Source of the DNA: Acinetobacter sp. ANC 4178
Lineage (GTDB): Bacteria > Pseudomonadota > Gammaproteobacteria > Pseudomonadales > Moraxellaceae
NCBI RefSeq assembly: GCF_004331175.1
Contig: NZ_SJOD01000004.1
Coordinates: forward strand, 124,001 to 188,000
DNA length: 64,000 bases
Reading direction: 5' to 3'
Made by a program: the position numbers and the translations under genes. Shown in pieces: positions 12,055 to 21,465 of this stretch. Each line of letters begins with the position of its first letter. Within the stretch, counting starts at the first letter, position 1. Below the pieces are notes generated by a model. That model did not search any database, was not told where the DNA came from, and saw only the letters and a list, made by a program, of their open reading frames with translations.

Positions 12055-13518
12055 ATGAGTAAGAACAAGGGAAAGCAATTTCTAGAAGGAGATCTTCTTG
12101 GAAGTCAGCACATGACTGAACAAGATGAAGAAAAATTGCAACGCTCATTGACAAATCGTCATATCCAGATGATTGCCATTGGTGGCGCCATCGGTACAGG
12201 ATTATTTATGGGTTCTGGTAAAACACTGAGTATTTCAGGAACCTCGATTATTCTAACTTATTTAATTATTGGCTTTTTCTTTTTCTTTGTTATGCGTGCA
12301 ATGGGAGAACTATTGCTGGCCAATACAAATTTTAAAACCTTTGCCGATTTTGCAACTGCATATTTAGGTCCATGGGCAGGTTTTTTTCTAGGTTGGTCGT
12401 ATTGGTGTAACTGGATTATTACCGCGATTGCTGATGTTATTGTAATAGGGGGGTATATGCAATTTTGGTATCCAGATATGCCCGTATGGATACCTGCCTT
12501 TGCTTCACTCGCTATTTTAACGATATTAAATTTTGTTGCAGTGAGGATGTTTGGTGAATTAGAATTTTGGTTCTCCCTGATTAAAATTGTTGCGATTATC
12601 TTATTTATTGTCGCTGGGCTGTATTTAATTAGTACTCACTATGTTTCTCCTAATGGTGTCACAGCATCTTTCTCGCATTTACTTGAAAGTGGCTCAATGT
12701 TCCCATATGGTTTAACTGGTTTCTTGGCAGGTTTCCAAATTGCTATTTTTGCCTTTGTCGGTATTGAATTGGTCGGAACCACTGCTGCTGAAACCAAAGA
12801 CCCGCACAAATCTTTACCTAAAGCCATTAACTCTATTCCCTTACGAATTTTGTTGTTTTATGTGGGTTCATTGGTTTGTATTATTGCAGTGACATCTTGG
12901 TCACAAGTTTCACCAGAAAAAAGCCCATATGTAGAAATGTTTACCCATGTTGGCTTACCTATTGCGGCAGGCTTAATTAACTTTGTTGTTGCAACATCAG
13001 CACTTTCTTCTGCAAACAGCGGTATTTTTGCGACCAGTCGTATGTTATACGGTTTATCTTTAGAAAATGATGCGCCGAAAAGCTTCAGTAAGTTATCAAA
13101 AAGCAAGGTTCCAATTCGTGGCTTAGTTTTCTCTATGCTGTGCGTAACACTCGGAACTTCAATTCTATTTATCGTTCCGAATGTCATGACTGCATTTACG
13201 ATTATTTCTGCATTAACTTCAATTTTATGTATTTTTACATTTATGTTGATTGTACTTTCTTATATTGCATACCGTAAAAAAGACCCTGAATTACACCTTC
13301 AATCGAATTTCAAAATGCCAGGTGGACTCTTTATGGCATGGTTTACCATGTTGTTCTTGGTTTTCACGATTGTCATTTTAGCATTCGATCATGATACTTT
13401 AATTGCTCTTGTACTTTCTCCAATCTGGTTTGTGGGTCTCTTTATTGGTTACCGCTATAAAAAGAAAAAGATATTAAAACTTAACCTATTAGATCAAAGT
13501 AAAGTGGACTACGTTTAA
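12055..13518 (+). CDS. cycA: Amino-acid permease, CycA-like (D-Ala/D-Ser/Gly type)
   Basis: A 487-residue inner-membrane amino acid:H+ symporter of the APC superfamily with about 12 helices. It follows Escherichia coli CycA closely from LTNRHIQMIAIGGAIGTGLF through FAGF-like FLAGFQIAIFAFVGIELVG and TTAAETKDPHKSLPKAINSI to SSANSGIFATSRMLYGL. Relatives transport D-alanine, D-serine and glycine; AnsP-type asparagine uptake is an alternative given the nearby asparaginase. The ATG follows GGAG. It is monocistronic, with its own terminator. Confidence 0.8.
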   Translation: MSKNKGKQFLEGDLLGSQHMTEQDEEKLQRSLTNRHIQMIAIGGAIGTGLFMGSGKTLSISGTSIILTYLIIGFFFFFVMRAMGELLLANTNFKTFADFATAYLGPWAGFFLGWSYWCNWIITAIADVIVIGGYMQFWYPDMPVWIPAFASLAILTILNFVAVRMFGELEFWFSLIKIVAIILFIVAGLYLISTHYVSPNGVTASFSHLLESGSMFPYGLTGFLAGFQIAIFAFVGIELVGTTAAETKDPHKSLPKAINSIPLRILLFYVGSLVCIIAVTSWSQVSPEKSPYVEMFTHVGLPIAAGLINFVVATSALSSANSGIFATSRMLYGLSLENDAPKSFSKLSKSKVPIRGLVFSMLCVTLGTSILFIVPNVMTAFTIISALTSILCIFTFMLIVLSYIAYRKKDPELHLQSNFKMPGGLFMAWFTMLFLVFTIVILAFDHDTLIALVLSPIWFVGLFIGYRYKKKKILKLNLLDQSKVDYV

Positions 13519-13546
13519 AACACCGCTGTGAAATCAATTTGAATAA

Positions 13547-13580
13547 ATAGCTAGAGCAAGATGCTCTGGCTATTTTTTTT
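13547..13580 (+). terminator. Rho-independent terminator after cycA
   Basis: ATAGCTAGAGCA (13547-13558) pairs with TGCTCTGGCTAT (13562-13573) around a 3-base loop, one G-T mismatch allowed, followed by eight T residues. It lies 29 bases after the permease stop. Confidence 0.85.
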
Positions 13581-13756
13581 AAATGAATGAACGCAAAAAT
13601 TTAGATAAGATGCTGATATGAATAGAGTCATCTAAAAAAGGATAAAATTCAATAAGGTTTGTTTTATTTAAAATTATTTCAGCTCTTCTTTTTTTTTAAA
13701 AAAAAGCTTAGAGTATCTCTTATAACAATAATCCTCACACGGATGGGAGTCATAAA

Positions 13757-14230
13757 ATGAATAATACCCAAAAAATAATTTATGCTTTATGTTTCATTGG
13801 TCCATTTTTTTCTATAGCTCAAGCAGAAACCCTATCTGAACATTCTGATTTGGCAAGTATTACTGCTAGCTCTGGAGAAAATGAATCGAACCCATCAATA
13901 GATCAGTATGCAACAGACACCGCCACATTTTCGAATGCAGCCTTATCCATCGCATCCTTTTCTGCTTTAGCTCAGTATGAACGCGCCAGTAATAAAAAAA
14001 ATGAAAGCATGCAAATGCCCCCCGAAATAAAAAACTTAGAAGAAACAAAAGCCAATGCGGCAAACTCTGTCTTTCGCAGATACAACTATCTGTTAAGCAG
14101 TCGTTCGGCAGATTATAGTTCTAAGACCAATTATTGGTGGAATGCCAGTAACTATAGTTGTATAGCCACAGTCTCATACAATGGACGTATTAATGCCGTT
14201 AATAGGGTCAATTCTTCTGATTGTCAGTGA
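13757..14230 (+). CDS. Small exported protein of unknown function
   Basis: A 157-residue protein with a clear signal peptide (ending IAQA, cut before ETLSEH) and no lipobox. The middle is rich in Ser, Ala and Asn; the C-terminal 45 residues are dense in Tyr, Trp and Asn (NYWWNASNYSCIATVSYNG) and hold the only two cysteines of the mature protein, which could form a disulfide. I do not recognise the family. A ribosome site GGGAG precedes the ATG at reasonable spacing. It stands alone between the permease and the asparaginase; convergence with the latter and the hairpin at 14460 imply its own promoter. Confidence 0.65.
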   Translation: MNNTQKIIYALCFIGPFFSIAQAETLSEHSDLASITASSGENESNPSIDQYATDTATFSNAALSIASFSALAQYERASNKKNESMQMPPEIKNLEETKANAANSVFRRYNYLLSSRSADYSSKTNYWWNASNYSCIATVSYNGRINAVNRVNSSDCQ

Positions 14231-14459
14231 TTTCCATAAAACTACAGTAACGTGAGAGTTGGATTTTTAACCTAAATACAGGATGTATGGTTCATATTTA
14301 AATTACTTTATGCAGAATTATGATTGGCAAAATGTTCCAAACTTTTTTTAAATGTATTTTTTAGCCACTAAAAAGGATCAAGAAAATAACAAAAAAGCAT
14401 CACAAAAAAGATTTTTTAGAAAAGAGTAAATTGATTGAAAGTATGATAATTAAAAAACA

Positions 14460-14497
14460 AAAGGCAGATTCATCTATTTCTTGCTGAATCTGCCTTT
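14460..14497. terminator. Terminator for the asparaginase gene (possibly bidirectional)
   Basis: A 13-base perfect stem, AAAGGCAGATTCA (14460-14472) with TGAATCTGCCTTT (14485-14497). On the reverse strand it is followed by a T-rich tract (TTGTTTTTTAA), as expected for termination of the leftward asparaginase gene 33 bases away. Confidence 0.8.
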
Positions 14498-14529
14498 GAT
14501 GTTTTAGATCAATAAGGTTAATTTAACGC

Positions 14530-15663
<1,134 letters not shown>

Positions 15664-15799
15664 TTAAGTTCGTTTAATTCAAACAGTCATTGGCATTTTG
15701 TATAAATACTTAACAATCTCTATGCATTTTTTGCATAGTAAAATACTTTTTTGCATTGTTAATTTGAATTGATATTGTTTAGATTCTGCCAAGCACCCC

Positions 15800-15823
15800 T
15801 ATGCCAAATGGATATTTGGCATA
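15800..15823. promoter_or_regulatory. Perfect palindrome between ansB and the symporter gene
   Basis: TATGCCAAAT (15800-15809) and ATTTGGCATA (15814-15823) form a 10-base inverted repeat with a 4-base centre in the divergent intergenic region, 77 bases before the symporter ATG. It may be an operator controlling both genes; the cognate regulator is unknown. Confidence 0.45.
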
Positions 15824-15900
15824 GTAGGAAGGAAATCATAACATCTTATAAAACAATAGGATGTTTTTATCGATTTTAGGGTATTAAAAGGAAATTTTAT

Positions 15901-17190
15901 ATGAATCAGAAGAAACTATTAAAGTTTATTCTAGTTGCCATGGTCTCTGGAATATTAATTGGTTGGCTTTTTCATAGTAATTTGAGTATTACTCAGGCTG
16001 AAAACATCGCTTCATATTTTAAGATTCTTACAGATGTATTCTTAAGATTAATTAAAATGATTATTGCACCATTGGTATTTGCGACGATCGTCTCTGGTCT
16101 CATTTCAATGGGTAAGTCATCATCTTTAGGTTCAATTACACTTAAAGCAATGAGTTGGTTTATTGGCGCTTCTCTTATTTCCCTACTTTTAGGTATGGGT
16201 TTAGCCAATTTATTCCAACCTGGTGCAGGTATGAATCTCCCAATACCGACTGCGCCAGTTGATGTAGGTGTAACAGCAACAAATCTAAGCTTACAAGGTT
16301 TCATTACCCATATTTTCCCAAAAAGCTTCGCTGAAGCCATGGCAAATAATGAGATTCTACAGATTCTGGTATTCTCTATTTTCTTTGGTTCTGCATTAGC
16401 ATACGTCCATCATCAGCAAGATGAAGGCACAGTGATTGCAAAAATTATTGATGAATTGTGCCGTGTTATGTTCCGTATTACGGATTATGTCATGACGTTT
16501 TCACCAATCGCTGTATTTGCAGCAATTGCATCAGCAATTACCTTAAAAGGTCCAAAAATTATTCTCGACTATAGTGTTTTTATTGGCGAGTTTTATGCAA
16601 GTTTATTCATTCTTTGGGCAATTATTATTGGTGTAGGCTATATCTTTCTTAAAAAGGATGTTTTCCGTTTACTTAAAACAGTACGTGAACCAGCCGTTTT
16701 AGGTTTTGCCACTGCAAGTAGCGAATCAGCTTATCCAAAGCTTATGGTTGCTTTAGAAAAATTTGGTGTACCTAAGCGTATTACCAGTTTTGTACTACCA
16801 TTAGGTTATTCATTTAATTTAGATGGCTCAATGATTTACATGTCTTTTGCAGTGTTATTCATTGCGCAAGCCTATAACATTGAACTCAGCCTATCTCAGC
16901 AAATCTTAATGCTTTTAACCTTGATGATTACCAGTAAAGGTATTGCTGGTGTATCTCGTGCATCATTGGTGGTTATTGCTGCGACATTGGCAATGTTTAA
17001 ACTACCAGAAGCGGGTATTTTGCTTATTCTTGCAGTTGACCACTTCTTAGATATGGGACGTACTGCAACCAACATTATTGGTAACAGTGTTGCAACTGCC
17101 GTAATTGCTAAAACTGAAGGCAATAAGGTTGAAGAAAGCGAAACCATTTTGGTACAACCACTCATTCCAAATGAGCAGAAGTTATCCTAA
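15901..17190 (+). CDS. Dicarboxylate/amino acid:cation symporter (GltP/DctA family)
   Basis: A 429-residue inner-membrane transporter of the DAACS family. The re-entrant-loop segments are clear: TASSESAYPKLMVALEKFG (serine-rich hairpin), LPLGYSFNLDGSMIYM, and AVDHFLDMGRTATNIIGNSV (substrate and cation site). Members carry glutamate, aspartate or C4-dicarboxylates. Adjacency to a periplasmic asparaginase suggests uptake of the aspartate or glutamate it releases, but succinate or malate cannot be excluded. The ATG is preceded by AAAAGGAAATTTT. A strong terminator follows. Confidence 0.85.
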   Translation: MNQKKLLKFILVAMVSGILIGWLFHSNLSITQAENIASYFKILTDVFLRLIKMIIAPLVFATIVSGLISMGKSSSLGSITLKAMSWFIGASLISLLLGMGLANLFQPGAGMNLPIPTAPVDVGVTATNLSLQGFITHIFPKSFAEAMANNEILQILVFSIFFGSALAYVHHQQDEGTVIAKIIDELCRVMFRITDYVMTFSPIAVFAAIASAITLKGPKIILDYSVFIGEFYASLFILWAIIIGVGYIFLKKDVFRLLKTVREPAVLGFATASSESAYPKLMVALEKFGVPKRITSFVLPLGYSFNLDGSMIYMSFAVLFIAQAYNIELSLSQQILMLLTLMITSKGIAGVSRASLVVIAATLAMFKLPEAGILLILAVDHFLDMGRTATNIIGNSVATAVIAKTEGNKVEESETILVQPLIPNEQKLS

Positions 17191-17220
17191 CTGATTAAAG
17201 ATAACCGTATAATGGAAAAT

Positions 17221-17243
17221 ACATCGCTCAGGCGGTGTTTTTT
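17221..17243 (+). terminator. Terminator after the symporter gene
   Basis: ACATCGC (17221-17227), loop TCAG, GCGGTGT (17232-17238, one G-T pair), then a run of T residues to 17243. Confidence 0.8.
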
Positions 17244-17303
17244 CATTTTTATTTTGATAAAAACAATGCTTTAGCATAAGAACAAAGGGTTCATACTCAA
17301 GTT

Positions 17304-17381
17304 TCACTTTTTCTTATTATAGAAAAAGATAAGCAGTACCAGAATGATAGCCATGATGAATGTAATAATAATTGTTTCCAT
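17304..17381 (-). CDS. Putative 25-residue single-pass membrane microprotein
   Basis: Reverse-strand ATG at 17381 with AGG seven bases upstream opens METIIITFIMAIILVLLIFF followed by YNKKK and TGA. It is one transmembrane helix with a positively charged cytoplasmic end, typical in shape of bacterial membrane microproteins. Size and composition are suggestive, but no homology can be checked here. It lies between the symporter terminator and a small zinc-ribbon gene on the same strand. Confidence 0.4.
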   Translation of the reverse strand: METIIITFIMAIILVLLIFFYNKKK

Positions 17382-17464
17382 AGCTTGACCTATTTGGCAT
17401 AGATTTACTCTAATTTTAACATAGGCTTAAAGACTTAGACCGCTTTTGTTTTAAGAATTCAGTT

Positions 17465-17671
17465 TTAAGTCTTATCAGTGTTTATTTGCTGTGTAGCCTT
17501 AATGCTTTCGCAAGATTGATCTCTGTCTAAAGTCAACTCTAATAAACAGTAAGGGCATTGAATAGATTTCTTATATAAAAAATCTTGTAGAGACACACGA
17601 AATTTTTGATTACATGTTTGGTTGGGACACATTATCGCAGGTTGATTATTGTCAGTTAATTTAATTTTCAC
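17465..17671 (-). CDS. Small zinc-ribbon-like protein
   Basis: A 68-residue protein with two cysteine knuckles, C15-x4-C20 and C39-x2-C42 (CPNQTC and CPYC), spaced as in zinc ribbons. The C-terminal third is polar and probably disordered. A possible weak ribosome site (GGAG further upstream in TGGAGATAAAAAG) precedes the ATG. The function is unknown; it may bind nucleic acid or a protein. No cotranscribed partner other than the possible microprotein is visible. Confidence 0.6.
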   Translation of the reverse strand: MKIKLTDNNQPAIMCPNQTCNQKFRVSLQDFLYKKSIQCPYCLLELTLDRDQSCESIKATQQINTDKT

Positions 17672-18220
17672 TTTTTATCTCCATCATACCCATAAGCTAT
17701 TAATTTAATTAAAATAAAAAAAAGACTGTCTGCCAAATTGCTATACAACATGTATAACACGGGCCCTTATGTCCGATAGTGGTCAATTCTTCTGCGTAAT
17801 TGAGGGTTACTTTCTTAAATTTGTATCAATCTATTCGCAATTTATAAAGTAAATCTTATGTTACATAAGAATTTTTTCTGTTTAATTTGAAATTACCAAA
17901 ATTAGCGTAATTACAACTGTACTCTTATTCCTATGACTACAAAGCTTTTTTTGCAGTATTAAAACTTAATCATCATCATCTATTCAAAAGCACGCCGTGC
18001 TCGTAACACGCTTAAGCAGGATTAACATTCAACATAGGCTTCTTTTATGTGCGTAAAATTGCTAAATTAATATAGTCGGTCCTATCACACAATTATTTAA
18101 AAAGAGAGAACCACGTCAATAAAATTAACCATGAATAATTCCACGTGATGAAGACAAAAAACTCAGGATGTTATACAAAATAATCCCTCAAAATGTATTC
18201 CGTGACTTAGGATATTCCTT
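17672..18220. other. Intergenic region, no gene recognised
   Basis: About 550 bases of AT-rich sequence with no ORF that has a credible ribosome site. A short stem-like segment (ATACAACATGTATAA near 17741) is present. It must hold the promoters of the divergent flanking small genes. Confidence 0.4.
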
Positions 18221-18457
18221 ATGTCGAATTTTATCATTATTGCTAAGCAAGCAGGTATAGAAGTGTATTACGGCACTCGCCATGCAAAGCAAACCATATT
18301 GGGTTCGCTTCCCGAGTGGTTGGCTAGCTTAAGTGATGGTGACTGCCACTACACGGAAAAAAGAGCGAAAGATTTAGTGCTCCTTTTGAAATCCCATTAT
18401 CAAGATTCTGATCAAATCACTGATATTTCTGTTCAAGAAATATCAAGCATTCTGTAG
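18221..18457 (+). CDS. Conserved-looking 78-residue protein, function unknown
   Basis: The frame begins MSNFIIIAKQAGIEVYYG and ends EISSIL. It has no signal peptide or membrane segment; composition is mixed alpha/beta. I do not recognise a domain. The ribosome site is weak (AGGATATTCCTT, with AGGA 9 bases before the ATG). It stands alone, with a small membrane-protein frame 150 bases downstream. Confidence 0.5.
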   Translation: MSNFIIIAKQAGIEVYYGTRHAKQTILGSLPEWLASLSDGDCHYTEKRAKDLVLLLKSHYQDSDQITDISVQEISSIL

Positions 18458-18610
18458 ACGCTTTTCTCGATTGAACAACAAACTAAAAACTAATGTTTTG
18501 AATGATATACATGCCTTATCTGTTATATAGTTTTCGGCGTGAATTGTACCTACTGTTAAATTTTATGGATAGTAAAATAACAACAGCGTTAAGACAGCAG
18601 GGTATTCACA

Positions 18611-18724
18611 ATGAATTTTTTACTTAAAAAAAATAAAGCATGGTTTGTATTCTTTATCATTACCTTATATTCATTTCTCGGTTTTTTCATCGGCTTTGTT
18701 ATCTGGGAATATTTTTTAAACTAA
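18611..18724 (+). CDS. 37-residue single-pass membrane protein
   Basis: ATG 18611, with AGGG 8 bases upstream, opens MNFLLKKNKAWFVFFIITLY followed by SFLGFFIGFVIWEYFLN and TAA. A basic N-terminus precedes one long hydrophobic helix. It could be a small membrane subunit or a microprotein; no partner complex can be assigned. It lies near a MocR-type regulator and the cioAB genes but on the opposite strand. Confidence 0.45.
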   Translation: MNFLLKKNKAWFVFFIITLYSFLGFFIGFVIWEYFLN

Positions 18725-18837
18725 AACTGCCTTTTGCTTGCTAGGTAGGGCGCACGATCTAAATAGATCAACACTTTAAATATTTATTTTGCTCGAAGCG
18801 AGTGAAGTAAATATTGATGTATTTGATAAAAAATTTG

Positions 18838-20235
18838 CTATCGTTCTGAAATCTGAGCAATCAAAAGATCTAATTTTTTGATCATTTCATCATTTATCTC
18901 GAAAGAACAGTTGATGCGGATATGGTTTTGCTTTTTATTTTTTCGATAGAAAAGGATACTGGGTGCAACACCAATATCATTCAGAATCATTTTTTCATAG
19001 ATACGACTGCTATCGATTTGTTCTGGTAGGGTAATCCAGAGGAAATAGCCCGATGGATAATAACTGACCTGACAATCTTCGGGCAAAGCTTTTATTAGAT
19101 ATTGATAATATTGATTTTTTAATCTTTTAAGCGTATTTCGCAAACTTTTTAAATGTTTTTCATAATGGCGATGGGTCAAATAATCTGCCAGCGCATTTTG
19201 AATAAAAGAGTTCACTGAAATGGTGCTCATGAGTTGCACATGCTGTATATGTTCGGAAAATTTTCCCGCATAGACCCAACCTACACGAAAACCTGCACCC
19301 AAAGTTTTAGAAAAAGAAGAGCAATGCAGCACTAAATTTTGTTGATCATAATATTTCATTGAAAGTGGTTTTTTCTGATCGTAATAAAGTTCCTCATACA
19401 CATCATCTTCAATTAAATAAATTTCATGTTCATGTAAGAGTTTTGCCAGCTCAAATTTTATGTCTTCATTGACCGTAAACCCAATTGGATTATGGCTATT
19501 GAGCATAAGTAAACAGACTTTAATCGGGTAGGTTGTAATTGCTTTTTTAAAGGCTTCCAAATCTAAGCCATGTTCTGGGTGCTCTGGAATGGTAATAACT
19601 TTTAAACCCAAATTTTCTGCAGCTTGCCATGCACCATAAAAAATTGTTTCTTGCAAAAGAATATAATCGCCTGCTTGAGTCATGGCTTTGAGGGAAAGAT
19701 TTAAAGCATCTAAGCCGCCAGAAGTAATGACAATGTCTGAAGGATCTGTAGGAATACCTTGCATGCAATAGCGTTGAGCAATCTGTTTTCTTAATTCATA
19801 GTTACCAGGTGGTAGGCTCGGCGTTTGCTCATAACTAATACGGTGCTTCGCCTGTTGTGCCAATGTTTGCATCAGCTTAGGGGAATAGAGTAATTGACTA
19901 TTCGGGAATGCACTCCCTAAAGGTACAATTTTTTCAGATTGAATCGATTTTAAATATCTAAAAACCAAAGAGTTAATTTCTATTTTTTCATTCACAACAA
20001 CTTTTTTTGCTAATGCGACTTGCAATGGATTTTCAGCAACAAAATAGCCTAATTTTTCTTTTGAGTAGATAAGCCCTTGTGCTTCAAGTTCTTGATATGC
20101 GTTCATAACAGTAATCAGACTAAATCCTGATGCTTCCGCTTGTTGGCGTAAAGAGGGAAGCTTTTCATGCGCTTTCCAAGTCCCTGTTTCAATCAGATGT
20201 TTTAGACTTAGTGCAAGTTGTTCTGATTTATACAT
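18838..20235 (-). CDS. MocR-type regulator (GntR winged helix fused to aminotransferase fold)
   Basis: 465 residues. Residues 1-70 are a GntR-type winged helix (LPSLRQQAEASGFSLITVMNAYQELEAQGLI). The rest is a fold-type-I PLP aminotransferase domain with LLMLNSHNPIGFTVN (substrate/PLP region), LIEDDVYEELYYD and the Schiff-base lysine in HCSSFSKTLGAGFRVGW. In characterised MocR proteins (PdxR, GabR) the PLP domain senses PLP or an amino compound and lacks catalysis. It lies downstream of cioB and the DUF2474-like gene on the same strand but is separated from them by about 75 bases. Its target is unknown. Confidence 0.85.
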   Translation of the reverse strand: MYKSEQLALSLKHLIETGTWKAHEKLPSLRQQAEASGFSLITVMNAYQELEAQGLIYSKEKLGYFVAENPLQVALAKKVVVNEKIEINSLVFRYLKSIQSEKIVPLGSAFPNSQLLYSPKLMQTLAQQAKHRISYEQTPSLPPGNYELRKQIAQRYCMQGIPTDPSDIVITSGGLDALNLSLKAMTQAGDYILLQETIFYGAWQAAENLGLKVITIPEHPEHGLDLEAFKKAITTYPIKVCLLMLNSHNPIGFTVNEDIKFELAKLLHEHEIYLIEDDVYEELYYDQKKPLSMKYYDQQNLVLHCSSFSKTLGAGFRVGWVYAGKFSEHIQHVQLMSTISVNSFIQNALADYLTHRHYEKHLKSLRNTLKRLKNQYYQYLIKALPEDCQVSYYPSGYFLWITLPEQIDSSRIYEKMILNDIGVAPSILFYRKNKKQNHIRINCSFEINDEMIKKLDLLIAQISER

Positions 20236-20311
20236 AAGGCGTCATGCTCATATAAGAAATGGATAACTGCATTCACACAGCTATCCACAGTTTAAAGTAG
20301 GAGGTTTATTA

Positions 20312-20446
20312 TTAATATGCAAAGCTTAACAAAAGTCTAAAGAATCCAGCAATTAAGCTAAGGGATAAGAAACCTAAACACCATAACAAAATGAACCAAG
20401 CAGTTGGGCTCAATCGATTTTGCCATTTTTGCATCGGATTTTGCAT
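20312..20446 (-). CDS. DUF2474-like small subunit associated with cytochrome bd oxidase
   Basis: A 44-residue protein starting MQNPMQKWQNRLSPTAWFIL, with one transmembrane helix and an arginine-containing C-terminus (AGFFRLLLSFAY). It lies 14 bases after the cioB stop, with GGAG upstream. Size, topology and position match the DUF2474 small proteins found after CioB-type genes; by analogy with CydX it may stabilise the oxidase. Family membership is judged by eye. Confidence 0.7.
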   Translation of the reverse strand: MQNPMQKWQNRLSPTAWFILLWCLGFLSLSLIAGFFRLLLSFAY

Positions 20447-20460
20447 CGTCGTTATCTCCA

Positions 20461-21465
20461 TTAATGATAGCCTTCATCACCAATTCGAACTTTGTCGCGA
20501 AACACCCAATAAGATAAAAAGGTGTAGATCAAAATAATTGGAATTAGAATGACCGCGCCCACCAATGCAAACTTCATACTCGATTCTGGTGCAGCCGCCT
20601 GCCAGATGGAAACAGAGGGAGGAATAATGTTTGGCCATAAACTAATGACAAAGCCTGTAAATGCGAGGAAGACTAAACCTAGTGTAAAAACAAACGGTTG
20701 AACGTCTTTTTGTTGAGTACATGCTTTAAAAATTAATCCCGATAAAATCAGAACAAACACTGGAACAGGACTAAAATAGACAAGATTGGGTAATGTAAAC
20801 CAGCGTTGTGCAATTTCAGGATGATTCAGCGGCGTATAGATACTTACAGCACCAAAGACAATTAATAAAACCATAATCAACTTGGGCATCAAACTATACA
20901 TTTTATGTTGCAGATCTGCCTCAGTTTTCATAATTAACCATGCACAACCTAAGGCCGCATACATAATGACAACGCCAAACCCGACAAACAGAGAGAACGG
21001 CGTTAACCAATCGAGTGTACCGCCACTATAAATGCCATTCTGTGTTTCAATTCCTTGAATATAAGCACCCAAAATAATGCCTTGAAAAAAACTTGAGAAA
21101 AAAGAACCTCCTATAAAAGCCAAATCCCACAAGTGTTTGGTGCGATGTGCTTTGAAACGAAACTCAAAAGCTACGCCTCTAAAAATCAAAGCCACGACCA
21201 TCAGAATAATCGGCATATACAGCGCAGATAATACAGTTGAATAAACCAAAGGGAAGGCTGCAAATAATCCTGCTCCACCTAAAACCATCCAAGTTTCATT
21301 GCCATCCCACACTGGGGCAACCGTATTCATCATGACATCGCGTTCTGGTTGCCCTTGAATGAAGGGGAAAAGAATACCTATGCCAAGGTCAAAGCCATCC
21401 ATGACCACATAAATCAATACACCCAACCCAATAATACCGACCCAAACTAAAGCAAAATCAATCAT
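20461..21465 (-). CDS. cioB: Cytochrome bd-type quinol oxidase subunit II
   Basis: 334 residues, about 8-9 transmembrane helices. CydB/CioB pairs with subunit I to oxidise ubiquinol and reduce oxygen to water with high affinity. The N-terminus (YVVMDGFDLGIGILFPF and NTVAPVWDGNETWMVLGGAG) is diagnostic for the family. The start is set at 21465 after AAGGAG rather than the ATG seven codons earlier; it overlaps the cioA stop by 8 bases, implying translational coupling. Confidence 0.92.
   Translation of the reverse strand: MIDFALVWVGIIGLGVLIYVVMDGFDLGIGILFPFIQGQPERDVMMNTVAPVWDGNETWMVLGGAGLFAAFPLVYSTVLSALYMPIILMVVALIFRGVAFEFRFKAHRTKHLWDLAFIGGSFFSSFFQGIILGAYIQGIETQNGIYSGGTLDWLTPFSLFVGFGVVIMYAALGCAWLIMKTEADLQHKMYSLMPKLIMVLLIVFGAVSIYTPLNHPEIAQRWFTLPNLVYFSPVPVFVLILSGLIFKACTQQKDVQPFVFTLGLVFLAFTGFVISLWPNIIPPSVSIWQAAAPESSMKFALVGAVILIPIILIYTFLSYWVFRDKVRIGDEGYH

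Noticed and set aside
17672..18220. Structured RNA or riboswitch in the 550-base spacer
   Set aside because: Only short imperfect stems are seen, and no known riboswitch motif.
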